Assembly: GCF_004834005.1 (NCBI RefSeq)
Contig: NZ_STFF01000001.1
Span: forward strand, 1,363,347-1,427,346
From: Niastella caeni
GTDB lineage: Bacteria > Bacteroidota > Bacteroidia > Chitinophagales > Chitinophagaceae
DNA: 64,000 bases
Direction of reading: 5' to 3'
In this document: positions 18,689 through 27,248 of the stretch, in pieces
Layout: each line of letters starts with the position of its first letter
Position numbering within the stretch: the stretch's first letter is position 1
The notes under the pieces: generated by a model
The model's input: only the letters and a program-made list of their open reading frames with translations
Database searches by the model: none
Told to the model about the DNA's origin: nothing
Position numbers and translations under genes: made by a program

Positions 18689-19412
18689 TATAACCAATTT
18701 TAGTTGTAAGTGTATACTTATTAAGCAGTTCGCGAGCGGTTGACACATCAACAAACATCAACACATCTATAATCGACAGCGCAGATTGGAAATTATCCCT
18801 TTCAAACTGGTGATACTTTATATCATCCATGTTAATGAATCGCAACCGGATGTTTTTTGCAGTGAACGGCTCTTCTTCATAGATCTCAACTCCATTCTTA
18901 GGATTGATATATTGGTCAGCCTTTAAAATGTCACAAATACTTAAAATTTTATCCTGCCCATTTTGTTTTTCTTCTGTCTTATATGATAAATCTGAAGACC
19001 GTAAGAATCGGGTTGGCAGGTTCATCAATTTGGCAATTTGCTCAACACTGTCCGATGTTATTTCACCGATCAACCGGTATTCCTTTGAATAAAAAAAGTC
19101 CTCCAGCCATTTATAAAAAAAAGAAAAGTTTGGCGCCTTCTTATAGTTCAACTCCAGCAGTTTTAAAAAATCTTTACGCCATTTATCATATTCCGCAATC
19201 TCGATCTCATTGATCAGCCGGTTTTGACTGGCCTTTACCAATGGTATAGTAAATCGAAATGGTTCGTTATTCTGTAGAATGCGATTCCTGTTGATCCAGC
19301 CTTTGTTAATGTAATTTACATCATCAAAAAAAACGAACGTATCCACTGCACCAACCAGTTGATAGTATCCCAGATAAGGAAATACATAAGGCTGCATTAC
19401 GGCGATGTTCAT
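18675..19412 (-). CDS. wbqC: WbqC-family protein
   Basis: 245 residues with the hallmark N-terminus AVMQPYVFPYLGYYQLV, then VFFDDVNYINKGWINRNRI and FRFTIPLVKASQNRLINEI. The WbqC family is found in O-antigen and capsule loci next to aminotransferases and carriers; its biochemical role is not settled. The 3' end overlaps the carrier-protein start by 14 nt and its start overlaps the aminotransferase stop by 4 nt, linking the three. Confidence 0.87.
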   Translation of the reverse strand: MNIAVMQPYVFPYLGYYQLVGAVDTFVFFDDVNYINKGWINRNRILQNNEPFRFTIPLVKASQNRLINEIEIAEYDKWRKDFLKLLELNYKKAPNFSFFYKWLEDFFYSKEYRLIGEITSDSVEQIAKLMNLPTRFLRSSDLSYKTEEKQNGQDKILSICDILKADQYINPKNGVEIYEEEPFTAKNIRLRFINMDDIKYHQFERDNFQSALSIIDVLMFVDVSTARELLNKYTLTTKIGYNAIS

Positions 19413-20485
19413 GAAAGCATCTCTTTTAAAGTTGTAGTAATTAGTTCAATATCTTTATCTTCCAACCCCGGAAACACAGGCAGGCAAAGTACTTTGGTGC
19501 TAATTTCCTCCGCTATTTGGCAATTAACTTTATGCGGTAGTGTTTGTGGCAGTTTATTAAGTGAGGGATAAAAATATCTGCGGGTGTTAATTTGCTTTTT
19601 TGCAAGGGCTTCCTTAACCTTCAACAGGCATTTCTCGGTTTCAAATATTACCGGTAAATATGAATAATTATATTCAAAATCAGGTAACTCAAAAGCCGGC
19701 CTTTTAAGTTCAGCAGGTAAAAGAGAAGCGTATACCGAGAATAACCGTTTGCGCTCTTGTAGAATTTCACTCATTTTAGGCAATATTGCCAAACCCATGG
19801 CAGCATGAAACTCAGAGTTTTTACCATTAATGCCTATTGAATAATAGTCATCGCCTATATGGCCAAAGCTCCTGTACAATAACAGTTTTTGAGCCAGCTC
19901 ATCATTAAAAATGATACACCCGCCTTCAACTGTATGGAATAGTTTGGTTGCATGAAAACTGCAGGTTGATATATCTCCATAACTTAATAAAGCGCGACCT
20001 TTATAAGTACAGCCAAATGCATGTGCTCCATCATATATCACTTTCAAATTGTGTTTAGCTGCAATAGCTTCTATTTTTTCAACATCGCAGGGAATACCAT
20101 AAACGTGTGTTGCCAATATAGCCTGGGTATTTGGCGTAATAGCGTTTTCAATTTTGTTGGCATCAATACACAGGGTTTCCCGATCAACATCAACAAATAC
20201 AGGCGTACACCCTTCCCATAACAATGCATTAACTGTTGCTACATATGAAAAAGGGGTGGTTATTACTTCTTTGGTAATATTTAAAGCTTTCAGGGCCATT
20301 TGTAATACAATGGTCCCATTAGTGCAATAGAATAAATTATTTAAAGAAAGATAATCCTTGAGGTTTTTTTCTAACTCCAGTACCAGCTCACCATTGTTGG
20401 TGATCCAGGCCTTGTCCCAGGCCCTTTTCAAAATGGCCATATATTCTTCAAAGGGAGGCAGATATGTCTTTGTAACATTTATCAT
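19409..20485 (-). CDS. DegT/DnrJ/EryC1/StrS sugar aminotransferase
   Basis: A 358-residue PLP-dependent fold-I aminotransferase. The Schiff-base Lys is in CSFHATKLFHTVEGG near residue 180, and DGAHAFGCTYKG supplies the PLP-stacking region. It should convert a keto nucleotide sugar into an amino sugar using glutamate or glutamine. This provides the amine that the downstream acyl-activation set can modify. Confidence 0.9.
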   Translation of the reverse strand: MINVTKTYLPPFEEYMAILKRAWDKAWITNNGELVLELEKNLKDYLSLNNLFYCTNGTIVLQMALKALNITKEVITTPFSYVATVNALLWEGCTPVFVDVDRETLCIDANKIENAITPNTQAILATHVYGIPCDVEKIEAIAAKHNLKVIYDGAHAFGCTYKGRALLSYGDISTCSFHATKLFHTVEGGCIIFNDELAQKLLLYRSFGHIGDDYYSIGINGKNSEFHAAMGLAILPKMSEILQERKRLFSVYASLLPAELKRPAFELPDFEYNYSYLPVIFETEKCLLKVKEALAKKQINTRRYFYPSLNKLPQTLPHKVNCQIAEEISTKVLCLPVFPGLEDKDIELITTTLKEMLS

Positions 20486-20491
20486 TTTATC

Positions 20492-21754
20492 TTATTCTAG
20501 GGTAAAATCTAGCATTGGTCTTACAAATCCTGGCCATTTGCCATGCCAGCCACTGGCATCCCTGTTTTCCTGCACCTCAAAAGAAACGGCATGTTCATAA
20601 TGGTACATCACACTAGACCGATCTGCAACTACCATCATAGACACTGAATAGATCCCGTCATTTAACAAATTGGCGGGGATACGACAAATACCTTTATGCA
20701 ATCCTTTTGAAAGTTTAAGTGCAGGAGTGCCCACGTTAAAAACGCACTCCTGGGCAATTGTGTAAAGGTGAAGACTTAAATTAATTGTTTTATTTTCAAT
20801 ATAATTCCAGAACTCAAACTCAATATCTACCTGGGTATTTACAGTAATGGGACTTAATTCATTATCAAGCCTTGGGCAAACCTCTATCCGCTTAACTTTC
20901 ACCAATTCATTGCCCGGCGCCTCCGTTGGATCTTCAAACACCTGACGCAGACTGCTATTGACATAATGCGACAAATAATTATTAATTACCTGATTGGTTG
21001 GTCCCATCTCAGCCACTCTTCCATTACGCATGTACAATACTGAATCGCATAAGTTTTTTATCGCAGTCATGTTGTGGCTTACAAATAAAATGGTGCGCCC
21101 ATCATTGCTGCTCACATCCTTCATTTTACCAAGGCATTTTTTCTGGAACTCAGCATCCCCTACAGCTAATACTTCGTCAACAATCAATATTTCAGGTTCC
21201 AAATGTGCTGCTACTGAAAATGCCAGGCGTACATACATACCTGAGGAGTATCTCTTTACAGGTGTATCAACATATCTTTCAACGCCGGCAAATGAAACAA
21301 TGTCGTCGAATTTGTGCTTTATTTCATTCTTCGTCATGCCCAAAATGGCGCCATTTAAAAAAATATTTTCCCGGCCAGTAAGTTCCGGATGAAATCCGGT
21401 TCCAACTTCAAGCAAACTAGCCACACGCCCTTTTATTTTTACATTCCCTTTTGTTGGAGCTGTAGTACGACTTAAAATTTTTAACAGGGTGCTTTTACCT
21501 GCTCCGTTACGGCCAATGATTCCCAAAACTTTTCCATGCTCTACTTTAAAGTCCACTTCCTGCAAGGCCCACACGTATTCGCTATTCCCTTTTGTTGTAC
21601 GTTCATTTTCCTCACCGATCTTCATATATGGATCCTCTTTTCCCCGAACGCGATACCACCAACGGTTTATATCGTGCGCCATGGAACCAGTACCAATTTG
21701 CCCTAACCGGTATTGCTTTGAAAGATGATTAACTTCTATAACAATGTCGCTCAT
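20492..21754 (-). CDS. wzt: Polysaccharide ABC exporter ATPase with C-terminal recognition domain (Wzt)
   Basis: 420 residues. The ATPase domain has Walker A GRNGAGKST (81-89), signature YSSGMYVRLAFS and Walker B ILIVDEVLAVGD. Residues ~270-420 are an immunoglobulin-like Wzt_C domain, which in O-antigen exporters binds the modified non-reducing end of the polymer. Such a terminus is often methylated or otherwise capped, which fits the methyltransferases and acyl enzymes here. It pairs with the permease encoded just upstream. Confidence 0.93.
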   Translation of the reverse strand: MSDIVIEVNHLSKQYRLGQIGTGSMAHDINRWWYRVRGKEDPYMKIGEENERTTKGNSEYVWALQEVDFKVEHGKVLGIIGRNGAGKSTLLKILSRTTAPTKGNVKIKGRVASLLEVGTGFHPELTGRENIFLNGAILGMTKNEIKHKFDDIVSFAGVERYVDTPVKRYSSGMYVRLAFSVAAHLEPEILIVDEVLAVGDAEFQKKCLGKMKDVSSNDGRTILFVSHNMTAIKNLCDSVLYMRNGRVAEMGPTNQVINNYLSHYVNSSLRQVFEDPTEAPGNELVKVKRIEVCPRLDNELSPITVNTQVDIEFEFWNYIENKTINLSLHLYTIAQECVFNVGTPALKLSKGLHKGICRIPANLLNDGIYSVSMMVVADRSSVMYHYEHAVSFEVQENRDASGWHGKWPGFVRPMLDFTLE

Positions 21755-21772
21755 ATCTTTTGACTGGTGTTA

Positions 21773-22642
21773 TTAAACCGTATCCATAAAGTCTTTTTCT
21801 ACCTTATTAAAGATCAACATGCCTGTTACTACTACTACTATCATAAAAATAAAGCTATACAGCAAGGCACTCATACTTACAGTAGCACGGCTAAAAAGAC
21901 AATAGCGAAATGCTTCTACAATAGGTGACAGCGGGTTGATTCCAACCAGCCACTGGTATTTTGTTGTTTCCAGAAAAGAAAATGGATATGCGATTGGAGT
22001 AACATACATGCCTAGCTGAACTGCAAAAGTCAGCAGCAGTGCCATATCGCGGTACTTGGTAGTAAGAGAAGATATTATAACCCCTAATCCAAACCCAATG
22101 CCTGCCATTAATATTACCAGAACGGGTATAAACAACCAGTAATAAGTAATTACAATAGGCACACCCTTAAAAGCATACCATATCATGAAGATCAATAACA
22201 AGCCAAATTGAATTCCAAAACGGATGATATTAGAGATCACTATGGATAAAGGTATAACCAGTCTGGGAAAATATACCTTTCCAAAGATGGAAGCATTAGT
22301 TACAAACGTAGTTGATGTGTTGGTTAAACAGGCTGCAAAATAGTTCCAGATAGCGATACCCGACATATAAAAAAGGATCGGCTCAATTTCATCGGTACCT
22401 ATTTTTGCCACACTTCCAAAAAGGAAAAGAAAAACAAGTGTAGTAAGCAGGGGTTGAATAACATGCCACAGCGGGCCGAGAATGGTTTGTTTATACTGAG
22501 CTACAAAATCTCTTCGAACAAACAACCACATCAGATCGCGATACTGCCATACATCTTTCAAATTAAGCCTGAAAAAGCTGGTTTTGGGCTCAAGAACAAT
22601 ATCCCAATGTTCATGTGTGTTGTTTACAACTGAATCCCTCAT
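21773..22642 (-). CDS. wzm: Polysaccharide ABC exporter permease (Wzm)
   Basis: 289 residues with six predicted membrane segments of the ABC-2 type. LWLFVRRDFVAQYKQTILGPLWHVIQP is the conserved cytoplasmic N-terminal signature of this permease family. It precedes its ATPase with an 18-nt gap. It should export the completed undecaprenyl-linked polymer across the inner membrane, which explains the absence of Wzx and Wzy genes. Confidence 0.92.
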   Translation of the reverse strand: MRDSVVNNTHEHWDIVLEPKTSFFRLNLKDVWQYRDLMWLFVRRDFVAQYKQTILGPLWHVIQPLLTTLVFLFLFGSVAKIGTDEIEPILFYMSGIAIWNYFAACLTNTSTTFVTNASIFGKVYFPRLVIPLSIVISNIIRFGIQFGLLLIFMIWYAFKGVPIVITYYWLFIPVLVILMAGIGFGLGVIISSLTTKYRDMALLLTFAVQLGMYVTPIAYPFSFLETTKYQWLVGINPLSPIVEAFRYCLFSRATVSMSALLYSFIFMIVVVVTGMLIFNKVEKDFMDTV

Positions 22643-22692
22643 ATTGCGTCAATCGAAATCCTCTATTTTTATGATCAAATAAAACCTACTCT

Positions 22693-25095
22693 CTACTTTT
22701 TCAACCCGGGCAACCACTTCTTCCATCCTTTAGGTTTGGTTGTTCCATTTTCAAAATATCCATTGGCTGTGCCATTCCCTCCATATCCATATCCATATCC
22801 ATAACCATAACCGTATCCATAGCCACCATATCCATAGTAACCACCATAACCTCCACGGGCGTTAATGTCATTTACAATAATGGAGAGATGCGGCAATTTT
22901 TTATTCTGGTAAAGATCATCGATCAATTGTATTTGCTTTTTCAGCGTATAATTGTGTCGAACAATATATACCGTTGCATTTGCATAACGCCCCAGCGTCA
23001 AAGCATCACTTACAAGTCCAACGGGCGCAGTATCTATAATTATTGCATCAAACTGCATACGTAGATCTTTGAATAATTGTTCTATCCTCTCATTCAAAAG
23101 CATTTCAGCAGGATTAGGTGGCACGGGTCCACATGGAATAACATATAACCCTTCTACCTCAGGTACCGGATGTACGATCTCAGAAAATGACACATTACCT
23201 ATAATATAATTGGTAATCCCTTTCCTTTCCAGCATGCCCAATCCTTTCATGATCTTCGGTTTGCGAATATCAAATTCAAGGATCACAGTACGCTTTCCCG
23301 ACAAAGCTAGCACCGAACCCATATTCGTACTAACAAATGATTTTCCTTCACCGCTGTACGATGACGTAACCATTATAATTGGCTTTTCAGCATTAGGCAG
23401 TATGTACTGCAAATTTGAGCGGATAATTCTAAACTGTTCAGCCAGAAATTTGCGGTTGTTGCGCGTAACAACCAGGGCATTTTTCTCTTCTGCATGCCCT
23501 ACCTCACCCAGGATTGGCGCATCTGTCAATTGCTCTATTTCACTCTTGCTTTTTATTTTATCGTTCAAATATTCAATCAAAAATATAATACCTCCCGGAA
23601 TGGCAATTCCAACTAATATAGCAAGAATGTACAACGACTTTCTATTTGGACTAACAGGTACTCCGGAAGACATGGCTGATTCAACCACTTTTATGTTGGA
23701 AATAGTGGAAGCAGAGGCTATGGCTGTTTCCAGCTTTTTTTGCAACAAATACTGGTATAATTCCTGCAAAATACTTTGCTGCCGTTTAACTTCAAGCAAC
23801 TGTTTTTCCTTGGCGGGAATGGCGCTGATCAACTGGTTCGCTTCCCTGCCTTTCTTCTCTATTTCCTCCAGGGCCAGCGTATGGGTTTGCCGCACATTTC
23901 TGAGCGTTTCAATCATATCGGTACGCAGCTTTTCAATAGCTGTTTCCAATCCAAGGATCCGAGGATTATTGGGCGCTGTAGTTTTTAAGGCTGTTTCTCT
24001 ATCAAGCTGAAATTTGTTGAATTCAGTTATTTGTTGCAATAACGCGGGTTCACTTATACCCATCATGGTAGGAATAATCCTGTTCCTGTTCTTGGCATCA
24101 GATAAATAATCGATCAGGTAATCAGTTATTTTTAAATTAATCCCATGTTCCGCTTGTTGCTTATTGCTCTCTGAAAGCTCATTAAAAGATAATTGCGCTT
24201 GCGCCTCGGGGTTAAATACCCGTTTGCTTTCCCGGTATTTTTGAAGATTACGTTCTACGCCACCCAATTCATCAAAAACCGCCTTTAGTTGCTCATTAAT
24301 AAACTCAAGAGTTCTGGCAGCAATTTCTTTCTTATCTTCCAAACTGCTTTGACGGTACTCTTCTATATATTGATTAACAACATCCACACCCAGTTTGGTA
24401 TTTTCTGACTGATACGAAAGAGCAAGCATATTTGTATAATCGTTTACACGATTAACGTTAATGCTTCCACTTAAACCGGCTGCCATTCTTTCCAAAGGGC
24501 TCCATGAAACTATAAAATTATTACTCGTAAATCCCTGCCAGCTTTTATTGTTAGCAGTAATACGAAATTTGGCGCCTGACTGAGCGATCACTTCATTATA
24601 ATAATGTTTCTGAGGCTGTTCATTTAAGGTAAATTGTTTATCCTGAAAAGATATCTGCACACCAAATCCCCTGCTTGAATCGGAAATTTCCAGAATTTCA
24701 AAGTTAAACGGCACATCACCCGGATAAACTATCGTGGAACGGATTTTCCCAATATTATATATTGATTTTTGCATGCCCAGTGAACGTATTACCCGGGCAG
24801 CCATAGACCGGGATTTGATCAACTCCATTTCGTCATTGATCTTTTCACTGCGTTGCGTCATAAAGATATCATCAAATTTATCGCCCCTTCCTCCCTGCAT
24901 TGTCTGACTGCTAACGAGCAGTTTACTGGATACATTGTAAATGGGAGTAGAATAGCGCAACTTTATGTAAGCAGCCACCAGCATCACTGCCAAAGAAATA
25001 ACAATCCATGGCAGATAGCGGATATACCGAAAAATAATTTCCCGGGGACTTACAGATTGCTTTGTACGTTGATTTTCTATATTTTGACCTGACAT
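22693..25095 (-). CDS. wzc: Wzc-type polysaccharide co-polymerase and tyrosine autokinase
   Basis: 800 residues. An N-terminal Wzz domain (TM near 33-50, long coiled periplasmic region to ~490, second TM near 500) precedes a BY-kinase domain. Walker A is SSYSGEGKSF near 580, Walker A' LEFDIRKPK near 608 and Walker B AIIIDTAP near 686. The C-terminus (~745-775) is a Tyr-Gly repeat with over ten tyrosines, the autophosphorylation cluster. The kinase is coded in one chain, as in proteobacterial Wzc. It forms the envelope-spanning complex with the Wza-like lipoprotein encoded just upstream. Confidence 0.93.
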   Translation of the reverse strand: MSGQNIENQRTKQSVSPREIIFRYIRYLPWIVISLAVMLVAAYIKLRYSTPIYNVSSKLLVSSQTMQGGRGDKFDDIFMTQRSEKINDEMELIKSRSMAARVIRSLGMQKSIYNIGKIRSTIVYPGDVPFNFEILEISDSSRGFGVQISFQDKQFTLNEQPQKHYYNEVIAQSGAKFRITANNKSWQGFTSNNFIVSWSPLERMAAGLSGSINVNRVNDYTNMLALSYQSENTKLGVDVVNQYIEEYRQSSLEDKKEIAARTLEFINEQLKAVFDELGGVERNLQKYRESKRVFNPEAQAQLSFNELSESNKQQAEHGINLKITDYLIDYLSDAKNRNRIIPTMMGISEPALLQQITEFNKFQLDRETALKTTAPNNPRILGLETAIEKLRTDMIETLRNVRQTHTLALEEIEKKGREANQLISAIPAKEKQLLEVKRQQSILQELYQYLLQKKLETAIASASTISNIKVVESAMSSGVPVSPNRKSLYILAILVGIAIPGGIIFLIEYLNDKIKSKSEIEQLTDAPILGEVGHAEEKNALVVTRNNRKFLAEQFRIIRSNLQYILPNAEKPIIMVTSSYSGEGKSFVSTNMGSVLALSGKRTVILEFDIRKPKIMKGLGMLERKGITNYIIGNVSFSEIVHPVPEVEGLYVIPCGPVPPNPAEMLLNERIEQLFKDLRMQFDAIIIDTAPVGLVSDALTLGRYANATVYIVRHNYTLKKQIQLIDDLYQNKKLPHLSIIVNDINARGGYGGYYGYGGYGYGYGYGYGYGYGGNGTANGYFENGTTKPKGWKKWLPGLKK

Positions 25096-25101
25096 ATAAT
25101 T

Positions 25102-25917
25102 CTATCTTCTGAATATAGTAATAAATACAGCGGCTAACGAAATAAGACTTGTAGCTATTGAAATATTGCGAATGGTTGACTGATCATTTGCGGCAGCTTT
25201 ATTCTTCGTTACATCCACAACTACTAAATCATTTTGCTGCAGATAGAAATAAGGAGATAAAAACACATTCGGGTCCCTGAGATTTAACCGGCCAAACTGC
25301 CGTACGCCATTTGTTTCCCGCACCACCACCACGTTGTCGCGTCGACCAAATGCCGTGATATCTCCGGCCATACCTACTATTTCAAAAGCATTTACCTTAT
25401 CAACCGGTACAGAATATTGACCAGGTTTGTTCACTTCTCCAATTACAGTTACTTTATAATTAAGGAACCGGACTTCTACAAACGGATTTTTCAATAAACC
25501 CTGGTTGGTATATAAAGACACTAACGTATCGGCCAATTGTTGCTTGGTTTTACCTTCTACAGAAAGAAGCCCCAGTTTGTATACCTGAATTTCGCCATGC
25601 TGGTTAACAAGAAAGCCAGGCTGAAATGAATTACCGCTACCTGTAACGCCTGCATTAACACCAGCCGAAATCGAAGATAAGGAACCTGCCCCATTCGACA
25701 TCGGATTCGTAACCGCCGCAGTAGCCAATGCATCATCACTATACACTGTAATGTTTAATAGATCGCCTTTTTGAATAACCGGTTCAGGAACGTGTATTTT
25801 GCTTAAACGTGCAGTATCAAATGACCCCTGCAAATACTGTAAGTTTTTTATATTACCGCACGAAGTGCTTATGAGCACAACAAAAAGTGCAATTATTACA
25901 ACCGAAAAGTATTTCAT
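25102..25917 (-). CDS. wza: Wza-type polysaccharide export lipoprotein
   Basis: A 271-residue outer-membrane export protein. The frame stays open to 26010, but that overlaps the upxY 3' end. The ATG at 25917 gives a lipoprotein signal (KYFSVVIIALFVVLISTSC) and is preferred. A poly_export domain (VQKGDLLNITVYSDDAL) is followed by one SLBB domain (YKVTVIGEVNKPGQYSV). A C-terminal hydrophobic helix (SIATSLISLAAVFITIF) is the outer-membrane span. It forms the exit channel for the polymer with Wzc. Confidence 0.92.
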   Translation of the reverse strand: MKYFSVVIIALFVVLISTSCGNIKNLQYLQGSFDTARLSKIHVPEPVIQKGDLLNITVYSDDALATAAVTNPMSNGAGSLSSISAGVNAGVTGSGNSFQPGFLVNQHGEIQVYKLGLLSVEGKTKQQLADTLVSLYTNQGLLKNPFVEVRFLNYKVTVIGEVNKPGQYSVPVDKVNAFEIVGMAGDITAFGRRDNVVVVRETNGVRQFGRLNLRDPNVFLSPYFYLQQNDLVVVDVTKNKAAANDQSTIRNISIATSLISLAAVFITIFRR

Positions 25918-25942
25918 GCTGTGATTAAGGTGATTCAATGGT

Positions 25943-26464
25943 TTATTTGTCAAGAAGTACAATTTTTGATTTATCAATATAGGCTGAAAGAACAAACCCA
26001 ATACTTTCAATAACTACTTCTACTTTTTTGTGCAAAACTTTCTTCACCGTGCCTTCTTTGCCCATTAAAATACCACTTTGTACCATTACCCGCTTACCAG
26101 CTTTAATTTCAATGGGCCTTACCTCTACATCATGATGGTCGTTCAGGAATTTTTTAATGGTTTCAATTTCCTTTTCCTTAATAATAGCAGGCTTTCCTAA
26201 CCAATAAATAAAGTTTACCACCCCTTGTGTCATACGAACATCTGTTTTTTCTTCTTCATTTACTTTTACAAACACGTATGACTTAAACAGGGGGTCATTA
26301 ACTATTTTAATGCGATCGCTCCATTTGCGATGCACTTTATTGAGCGGGCAATAACTTTCAATTCCCTTTTCTTCCAATAGCTTATGCACTTTTTTTTCCC
26401 AGCGGGGCCTGGTATAAACAGCAAACCATTTTTTTGATGTTTGTGCAGCCATAGAATTAAACAA
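25943..26464 (-). CDS. upxY: UpxY-family NusG-like transcription antiterminator
   Basis: 173 residues. The NusG N-terminal domain begins KKWFAVYTRPRWEKKVHKLL. YCPLNKVHRKWSDR and PLFKSYVFVKV are typical of NusG/RfaH paralogues. A KOW region (VQSGILMGKEGTVKKVL) is at 130-150. The first ATG is at 26464; an in-frame ATG at 26452 is an alternative. In Bacteroides, UpxY proteins allow RNA polymerase to pass the leader terminators of their own capsule operon. This is the first gene of a ~26-kb operon and follows a leader hairpin at 26640-26680. Confidence 0.92.
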   Translation of the reverse strand: MFNSMAAQTSKKWFAVYTRPRWEKKVHKLLEEKGIESYCPLNKVHRKWSDRIKIVNDPLFKSYVFVKVNEEEKTDVRMTQGVVNFIYWLGKPAIIKEKEIETIKKFLNDHHDVEVRPIEIKAGKRVMVQSGILMGKEGTVKKVLHKKVEVVIESIGFVLSAYIDKSKIVLLDK

Positions 26465-26818
26465 GGTGCAAGCGTAAAAACCAATCCTTACAACAGCTCC
26501 AAATCATATCCAATTACCTGGATCTTTGAGCTCAAAACTTCGCATAGCTTCGCCTCGTCAGTCACAAAAATTTCTTTGCAACCGATTGATTATAAATTAA
26601 TTGAAACTATATCAACTACTAATAGACGCAATAATAAAAGGGCATAAGTGAGCCACTTCAATGAAGTACTCCTTATACCCTTCCACTATAAAATATATTT
26701 AGTGTAACAATTAGCGCTGACACAGGAATTCTTTCCATGTTTTTATTCTAAAGCACGGAAGTTTTAACCATTCGGTACTTCCATCGGCAAAAGTCTGCAA
26801 ATGCTACCTGAACGGGTG
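26465..26818 (-). other. 5' leader of the polysaccharide operon
   Basis: About 350 nt of untranslated RNA between the likely start site (just below 26819) and upxY. It holds the terminator-like hairpin at 26640-26680 and otherwise no convincing ORF. From 26830 to 27248 I see AT-rich sequence with no gene on either strand; a 65-codon minus-strand ORF there has no protein-like character. Confidence 0.6.
26640..26680 (-). terminator. Leader hairpin, probable attenuator acted on by UpxY
   Basis: On the minus strand GGGTATAAG pairs with CTTATGCCC (nine pairs, one G-U). Inside, GAG pairs with CTC and ACTTC with GAAGT around an ATT loop. The downstream arm is followed by TTTTATTATT. This is the layout of an intrinsic terminator, about 176 nt before upxY and about 130 nt after the predicted start site. 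Bacteroides UpxY proteins counter termination in exactly such leaders; the assignment here is by analogy. Confidence 0.7.
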
Positions 26819-26826
26819 CAAATATA
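26819..26826 (-). promoter_or_regulatory. -7 element of the polysaccharide operon promoter
   Basis: Minus-strand TATATTTG matches the Bacteroidota -7 consensus TAnnTTTG exactly. A TTTG lies upstream at 26855-26858, but the spacer is 28 nt, longer than the usual ~19-21, so the -33 element is uncertain. Confidence 0.55.
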
Positions 26827-27248
26827 GGTGTTTTTTAATGTGTATAAGCATGTGCAAAAAATCTTAAACCCTTATTTTTCAATCAAAAATGTCATTTTCT
26901 CAGTCACAACCAGTTATCAATAATTGAAAAAATATATTAAAGCAGGAATAAGACACCCCCTATTAAGCACCCTCCAGCGATTGCCGCAAGGTAAATAATC
27001 ATTTTAATAATAATAGCTTTCCCAAGCCGCAAAGCCAGGTATTATTTGTCCTTCAAATAACCTATACACCCATCACACCACAATTATACATATGCCCCTT
27101 ACATCCATTTAACATGTGTGCACCCGCCCTGCGTAAATATCGTGCCCAAAAACGCATATGAAATAAGAATATTGTTAGATTAATATAAGCTGACGCTCGT
27201 TCGCAAAATCTGCATAGCATTGCCAATCCACGCTTCCCAATATCTTGT

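Noticed and set aside
23210..24010. A 266-codon plus-strand ORF opposite wzc
   Set aside because: Antisense to the kinase and coiled region of a well-supported gene; no family resemblance.
25918..26010. Upstream start for the Wza-like protein at 26010
   Set aside because: It lies inside upxY and would bury the lipoprotein signal. The ATG at 25917 restores it.
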